Of a DNA stretch of 64,000 bases, positions 60,278 through 64,000 are shown one piece after another. Position numbers and translations under genes: made by a program. The stretch's first letter is position 1; each line of letters opens with the position of its first letter. Source of the DNA: Flavobacterium frigidimaris (GTDB taxonomy: Bacteria > Bacteroidota > Bacteroidia > Flavobacteriales > Flavobacteriaceae); the NCBI GenBank assembly GCA_900129595.1, contig FQWG01000005.1, forward strand, positions 124,001 to 188,000, in the 5' to 3' direction. A model generated the notes under the pieces. The model did not search any database and had not been told where the DNA came from. It saw only the letters and a list, made by a program, of their open reading frames with translations.

Positions 60278-60369
60278 TAGGAATAGCAGTATACAATACC
60301 GCACTGCTATAAGGAAATTTGTATACCAAAATCAGGAAAAATGAACAATACATCATTAATATCAGTTTT

Positions 60370-60954
60370 ATGACATTACTAATCAAAGGAATGGTTTGCA
60401 ACAGATGCATTTATGTTCTCGAACAAGAATTTTTTAATCTGGGAATTAAGATTATCACTATTGAGTTAGGACGTGTTGTAATAGAAGATACGGCACACGA
60501 TATAAGTCTGGAAAGCATTAAATCGATGCTTAAAAAAAACGGATTTGAACTACGGTACAGTAAAACCCAGGAAACTGTAGAAAAAATCAAAGAATTGGTA
60601 GAAAGCGGCATCACAATGCAATTGCAAAGCGGGAATCCTACCAAATTCTCTTCATTAATAAGTGATAAACTTACCAAGAACTACGATACACTTAGCGCTT
60701 TATTTTCTGCTGCCGAAGGGCAAACCCTTGAAAAATACATCATTCTGAGAAAAATGGAGAAAATAAAAGAACTCCTTGTTTATACAGATCTGTCGATGTC
60801 TGAAATCACACACACTTTAGGTTACAGCAGCCCCGCGCATTTATCCAATCAGTTAAAAAAATACACGGGTTTTACGTCTTCCTACTATAAACGAATCAGA
60901 CTTGATAAAGTCACTATTATAGAGAAACAATCTCATACAACTAAGACTCTTTAG
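60370..60954 (+). CDS. AraC-type regulator with N-terminal HMA-like metal domain, copy 2
   Basis: A 194-residue paralogue of the protein at 56666, from the ATG at 60370 (a TTG at 60319 coincides with the promoter region). MTLLIKGMVCNRCIYVL gives Cys10/Cys13; the beta-alpha-beta region, then EKIKELVESGITMQLQS, then an AraC HTH (MEKIKELLVYTDLSMSEITHTLGYSSPAHLSNQLKKYTGFTSSYYKRIR). It is followed after 365 bp by RND efflux genes, which may be its target. Two related sensors around one ATPase suggest different metals or a high/low response range. Confidence 0.85.
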   Translation: MTLLIKGMVCNRCIYVLEQEFFNLGIKIITIELGRVVIEDTAHDISLESIKSMLKKNGFELRYSKTQETVEKIKELVESGITMQLQSGNPTKFSSLISDKLTKNYDTLSALFSAAEGQTLEKYIILRKMEKIKELLVYTDLSMSEITHTLGYSSPAHLSNQLKKYTGFTSSYYKRIRLDKVTIIEKQSHTTKTL

Positions 60955-61319
60955 CATTTTATTGCTGTTCTAAAAAACTAATTTTATCCCAAACTTCGGG
61001 AGAAGGTACACACAAATTAGTTTTAACGTAATCGTAAAAAAAAATCTCTCGCAAAGCTGCAAAGTATATCTCAGTTCTTTATGGCTTTGCTTCTTTACAT
61101 GAAAAAGATTAATCAAACCTTTTTCACTCTGCTTTCTAAAATGAACTACGGAGTGTCTCTACAGAAAACCTCAGAAGCTTAGTTGCTCGGCGCCTCAGGA
61201 CCTTAAAACAACGTAAATCTCACAACTCTTACCTGTAATTGTGTATAAAGCCCCCTGACATCTCACTGTAATTTTGACAATGAAATTTAATAGTCAGTTG
61301 GATAATTAAAAAAAAGAAC
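60955..61319. other. Gap upstream of the RND operon
   Basis: No gene. From about 61040 to 61220 runs a decayed phrase (ctcgcaaagctgcaaag, ctttgcttctttac, ctcggcgcctcagg, gtaaatctcac) like other degenerate intergenic repeats of Flavobacterium. I see no -7 element of consensus type near the RND start, so the promoter cannot be assigned. Confidence 0.4.
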
Positions 61320-62390
61320 ATGTTATACAAACATACTACACAAAGGTTGGGAATTTTAGTTCCCTTGTTGAGCATTTTATTGATTGCTTGCGAAAACAAA
61401 ACGGAAAAAGCACCGAAAAATGATGCAAAAACGAAAGTGGATGCCAACAAATTACCGGTTGACATTATCATTGCCAGGGAAAAGCAACTCAATCAGGAAG
61501 AGGCTGTAGTGGGAACAATGATGCCGTATCGCGAAGTCTCTATTACGAGCGAACTGCCTCAAAAGATTACCCATGTCGCCTTTAAAGACGGCACTTATGT
61601 AAGTCAGGGATCGGTGCTTTACAAACTCAATGATGCCGACATCAGATCCCGATTGAAACAGGTTGGTGCTGAACTGGAACTAGCCCGTCTTACTAAAGAC
61701 AGAATGGCTAATCTTTTAAAGACAGAAACGGTGCGTCCACAGGAAAATGACGAGGCAGTTATGCGGTATCAATCCTTAGTTGCACAGCAGGAACTACTTC
61801 GGGTTGATCTGGCCAAAACCGTAATACGGGCTCCATTTTCGGGAAAAATCGGAATCTCAAAAGTACATCTGGGAGCGTATGTTTCGCCTGGTGCAGAACT
61901 GGTAATACTGCAGGACCAAAGCAGTATCAAAATCAATTTTGCTGTTCCTGAAAAATACCTGCCGCTAATACAAACCGGAAACAAAGTACGATTTACCTCG
62001 GAGTTGTCCGATGAGGAATATTCGGCCACTATCAAGGCTACCGAACCGGGGCTTGATGCTCAGGGCAGAAGTTTACAGGTACAGGCCGTAACAAATAATG
62101 CAAACGGAAAATTTCGTGCAGGCCTTTCGGCAAAAGTGTATTTCAGTGTAACACCGAAAGGAACAAAGGGCATAATGGTACCAACCGAAGCTTTATCACC
62201 AAGCGATAAAGGTTATGCTGTTTTTGTAATACAAAACGGTGTAGCAAAACCTGTGGCGGTGACCATAAGTAACAGGACAGAAACGGATGCTGTAATCACA
62301 TCAGGGATTAAGAGCGGCGATAGTATCATAATTTCAAATATGCTTCGTATAGGAGATGGTACTCCAGTACAAGCCGTTGTACCCAATTAA
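61320..62390 (+). CDS. RND efflux periplasmic adaptor (membrane fusion protein)
   Basis: A 356-residue lipoprotein (lipobox LLIAC, Cys24) of the HlyD/AcrA type: a lipoyl-like beta domain (VVGTMMPYREVSITSELPQKITHVAFKDGTYVSQGSVLYKLND) around a helical hairpin, then a second lipoyl half (VIRAPFSGKIGISKVHLGAYVSPG), a beta barrel and membrane-proximal domain. It links the RND pump (22 bp downstream) to an outer-membrane channel, whose gene would lie beyond the window. Confidence 0.93.
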   Translation: MLYKHTTQRLGILVPLLSILLIACENKTEKAPKNDAKTKVDANKLPVDIIIAREKQLNQEEAVVGTMMPYREVSITSELPQKITHVAFKDGTYVSQGSVLYKLNDADIRSRLKQVGAELELARLTKDRMANLLKTETVRPQENDEAVMRYQSLVAQQELLRVDLAKTVIRAPFSGKIGISKVHLGAYVSPGAELVILQDQSSIKINFAVPEKYLPLIQTGNKVRFTSELSDEEYSATIKATEPGLDAQGRSLQVQAVTNNANGKFRAGLSAKVYFSVTPKGTKGIMVPTEALSPSDKGYAVFVIQNGVAKPVAVTISNRTETDAVITSGIKSGDSIIISNMLRIGDGTPVQAVVPN

Positions 62391-62411
62391 TCAAATTCAA
62401 ATTTTAGCGTT

Positions 62412-64000
62412 ATGAGTATATCAGCTTTAAGTATAAAAAAGCCGGTTTTAGCCGGTGTATTCTCCCTCCTCATTGTTATTTTAGGAATAATAGGATGGAA
62501 ACAATTAGGTATTCGGGAATTTCCATTAACAGAACCACCGGTAATTTCTGTAATTACTTTCTATGCCGGTGCAAGTCCTGATGTAATTGCATCCAAGCTT
62601 ACCAGACCAATGGAAGAATCAATATCCGAAGCAAACGGAATACGCACCATTTCTTCTGAATCCAGAGAACAGGTAAGTGTCATTTCGATAGAGTTTAACC
62701 GTGAAATAAACATTGAAGACGCATTAAACGACGTCAGGGACAAAGTAGCCAAATCACGAAAACAGCTCCCCACAGATGTAGATCCCCCCATTGTACAAAA
62801 GGCATCTTCGCCAGACAATCTGGTAGCCTTTCTTGAAGTAGAAAGTGATACCAAAGACATAAAAGAGGTGAGTCACCTCGCATCGACTACAATAAAAGAC
62901 AGAATACAGTCTATCCCCGGAATCAATAATGTTGCGATCGTAGGAGAACATAAATACGCCATGCGTCTTCGGTTTGAACCTTCTAAACTTGCCGCTTATC
63001 AACTAACTCCCGAAGATATTCGCAAAGCATTGCTAAGAGAAAACATTGACTTACCTGCGGGTCGGATAGATGGGAATAATAGCGAGCTAAGTATTCGTAC
63101 CATGGGACGTCTTACTTCTGTAAAAGATTTTGAAGAAATGCTCATCAAGCAAGTTGATAATAGGGTAATCCGATTAAAAGACATTGGCTCTGCCGAATTA
63201 GGAGAAGTAAACGAACGTACGGCTATCATCAATGAAACCGGAGGTCTTAACCGCGTTGGTGTAGGTGTGGCGATCCAGATACAACGTGGTGCAAATGCTA
63301 TAGAAGTAGTAGATGAATTTTACAGAAGATTAGATCAGCTAAAAAAAGATATTCCATCTGAATATCGCTTAATAGTCGGTTTCGACTATACGCGTTCCGT
63401 AAGAGAATCTATAAAAGAAGTTGAAGAAACCCTGTTTATTGCTTTTGGGTTAGTGGTATTGATTATTTTTCTGTTTCTAAGAGACTGGCGATCTACCATC
63501 ATACCAGTATTAGCGATTCCGGTTTCTATTCTTTCTGCTTTTTTTATCATGTATATCGCTGGTTTTTCCATCAATATACTTACCCTTTTGGGATTAGTAC
63601 TTTCGATAGGACTGGTGGTCGATGATGCTATTGTAGTACTCGAAAATATCTATAAAAAAATAGAAGAAGGAATGTCACCCATACAAGCAGCATTCAAAGG
63701 TTCTAAGGAGATTTATTTTGCTGTTATTTCTACTACCATTACACTTGCAGCAGTATTTCTGCCTATTGTTTTTATGGGTGGAATCAGTGGACAGCTTTTC
63801 AAGGAATTTGCGATTGTAGTATCGGGTTCTGTTATGGTATCGGCTTTTGTAGCTTTGACGTTAACTCCAATGCTGAGTGCTTATTTCTTGAAGAAAGAAG
63901 AAAAGCCTAGCTGGTTTTATAGTGTGACTGAGCCTTTTTTCGTGCGTATGAATAATGGATATGCTCGTTTGTTAATCACATTTATGAAATTCAGATGGCT
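62412..64000 (+). CDS. RND efflux pump, HAE1/AcrB-like (partial)
   Basis: The 5' 529 codons of an inner-membrane pump, cut off by the window end. It begins MSISALSIKKPVLAGVFSLL with the first membrane helix, then LGIREFPLTEPPVISVITFYAGASPDVIASKLTRPMEESI, and continues through the docking/porter region to the proton-relay helix 4 motif GLVVDDAIVVLEN (Asp404-Asp405) and helix 5/6 (TLTPMLSAYFLKKEE). The lack of heavy-metal-type residues in this part favours the hydrophobe/drug HAE1 class over CusA, but the metal-sensing neighbour keeps a metal link possible. Starts 22 bp after the adaptor stop. Confidence 0.94.
   Translation, partial: MSISALSIKKPVLAGVFSLLIVILGIIGWKQLGIREFPLTEPPVISVITFYAGASPDVIASKLTRPMEESISEANGIRTISSESREQVSVISIEFNREINIEDALNDVRDKVAKSRKQLPTDVDPPIVQKASSPDNLVAFLEVESDTKDIKEVSHLASTTIKDRIQSIPGINNVAIVGEHKYAMRLRFEPSKLAAYQLTPEDIRKALLRENIDLPAGRIDGNNSELSIRTMGRLTSVKDFEEMLIKQVDNRVIRLKDIGSAELGEVNERTAIINETGGLNRVGVGVAIQIQRGANAIEVVDEFYRRLDQLKKDIPSEYRLIVGFDYTRSVRESIKEVEETLFIAFGLVVLIIFLFLRDWRSTIIPVLAIPVSILSAFFIMYIAGFSINILTLLGLVLSIGLVVDDAIVVLENIYKKIEEGMSPIQAAFKGSKEIYFAVISTTITLAAVFLPIVFMGGISGQLFKEFAIVVSGSVMVSAFVALTLTPMLSAYFLKKEEKPSWFYSVTEPFFVRMNNGYARLLITFMKFRW

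Noticed and set aside
1..64000. CRISPR arrays, tRNA or rRNA genes, insertion sequences and prophage genes
   Set aside because: I looked for regularly spaced repeats, cloverleaf-like segments, transposases, integrases and phage genes and found none.

Overview
The window comes from a Bacteroidota chromosome, most likely Flavobacterium or a close relative in the Flavobacteriaceae. The signs are an AT-rich composition, almost no Shine-Dalgarno sequences, several -7 elements of the TAnnTTTG type, SusC-like TonB receptors with carboxypeptidase-D-like N-terminal domains, an ECF sigma/FecR pair, DUF4249 and PepSY proteins, and dispersed palindromes typical of this group. I see no rRNA, tRNA, CRISPR array, insertion sequence or prophage. 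The species assignment is inference.

Layout. 0.3-7.7 kb: a GNAT-like protein, then the minus-strand ligase-associated DNA repair locus (PdeM phosphoesterase, Lhr-like helicase, ATP-dependent ligase, metallo-beta-lactamase exonuclease) with an uncharacterised gene at its head. 7.9-19.4 kb: a stand-alone receiver, a histidine kinase/NtrC-type regulator pair, and divergently an ABC ATPase with three tandem FtsX/MacB-type permeases. 19.5-24.2 kb: CatA-like acetyltransferase, a TetR/SDR pair with two matching operators, a GNAT/MarR pair with a palindrome over the promoter, and a Crp/Fnr regulator. 24.6-27.7 kb: a five-gene operon (YceI, tautomerase, SDR lacking its catalytic Tyr, NTF2-like protein, nitronate monooxygenase) preceded by a CRP-type box. 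27.7-36.5 kb: iron functions (PepSY protein, siderophore receptor, AraC-MFS-siderophore-interacting protein), plus a META lipoprotein and an esterase. 36.6-41.1 kb: OxyR-like regulator, a frameshifted alpha/beta hydrolase, OsmC, aldo/keto reductase and IclR.

41.1-46.5 kb holds a compact seven-gene minus-strand operon: FAD oxidoreductase, methyltransferase, type III polyketide synthase, FabZ-like dehydratase, ketosynthase, acyl carrier protein and phosphopantetheinyl transferase. Several genes overlap by 4 bp. It encodes a dedicated acyl-ACP supply, a type III PKS and two tailoring enzymes, and is the best candidate here for a specialised-metabolite pathway of unknown product. 46.7-55.2 kb: a DoxX/DoxD-like membrane protein, a small exported protein, a lipase-like protein, and an ECF sigma / small protein / FecR / TonB receptor / DUF4249 uptake locus.

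55.4-64 kb: CorA, then a copper-type locus: a P1B ATPase and a metal-binding lipoprotein flanked by two paralogous proteins that join an N-terminal HMA-like CxxC domain to an AraC DNA-binding domain, followed by an RND efflux adaptor and pump (the pump runs off the window). Upstream of both the ATPase and the second HMA-AraC gene lies a nearly identical 21-bp sequence, at exactly the same distance from a -7-like TTTG. I read this as the probable operator of the HMA-AraC regulators; with the PKS operon it is the most interesting signal in the window.
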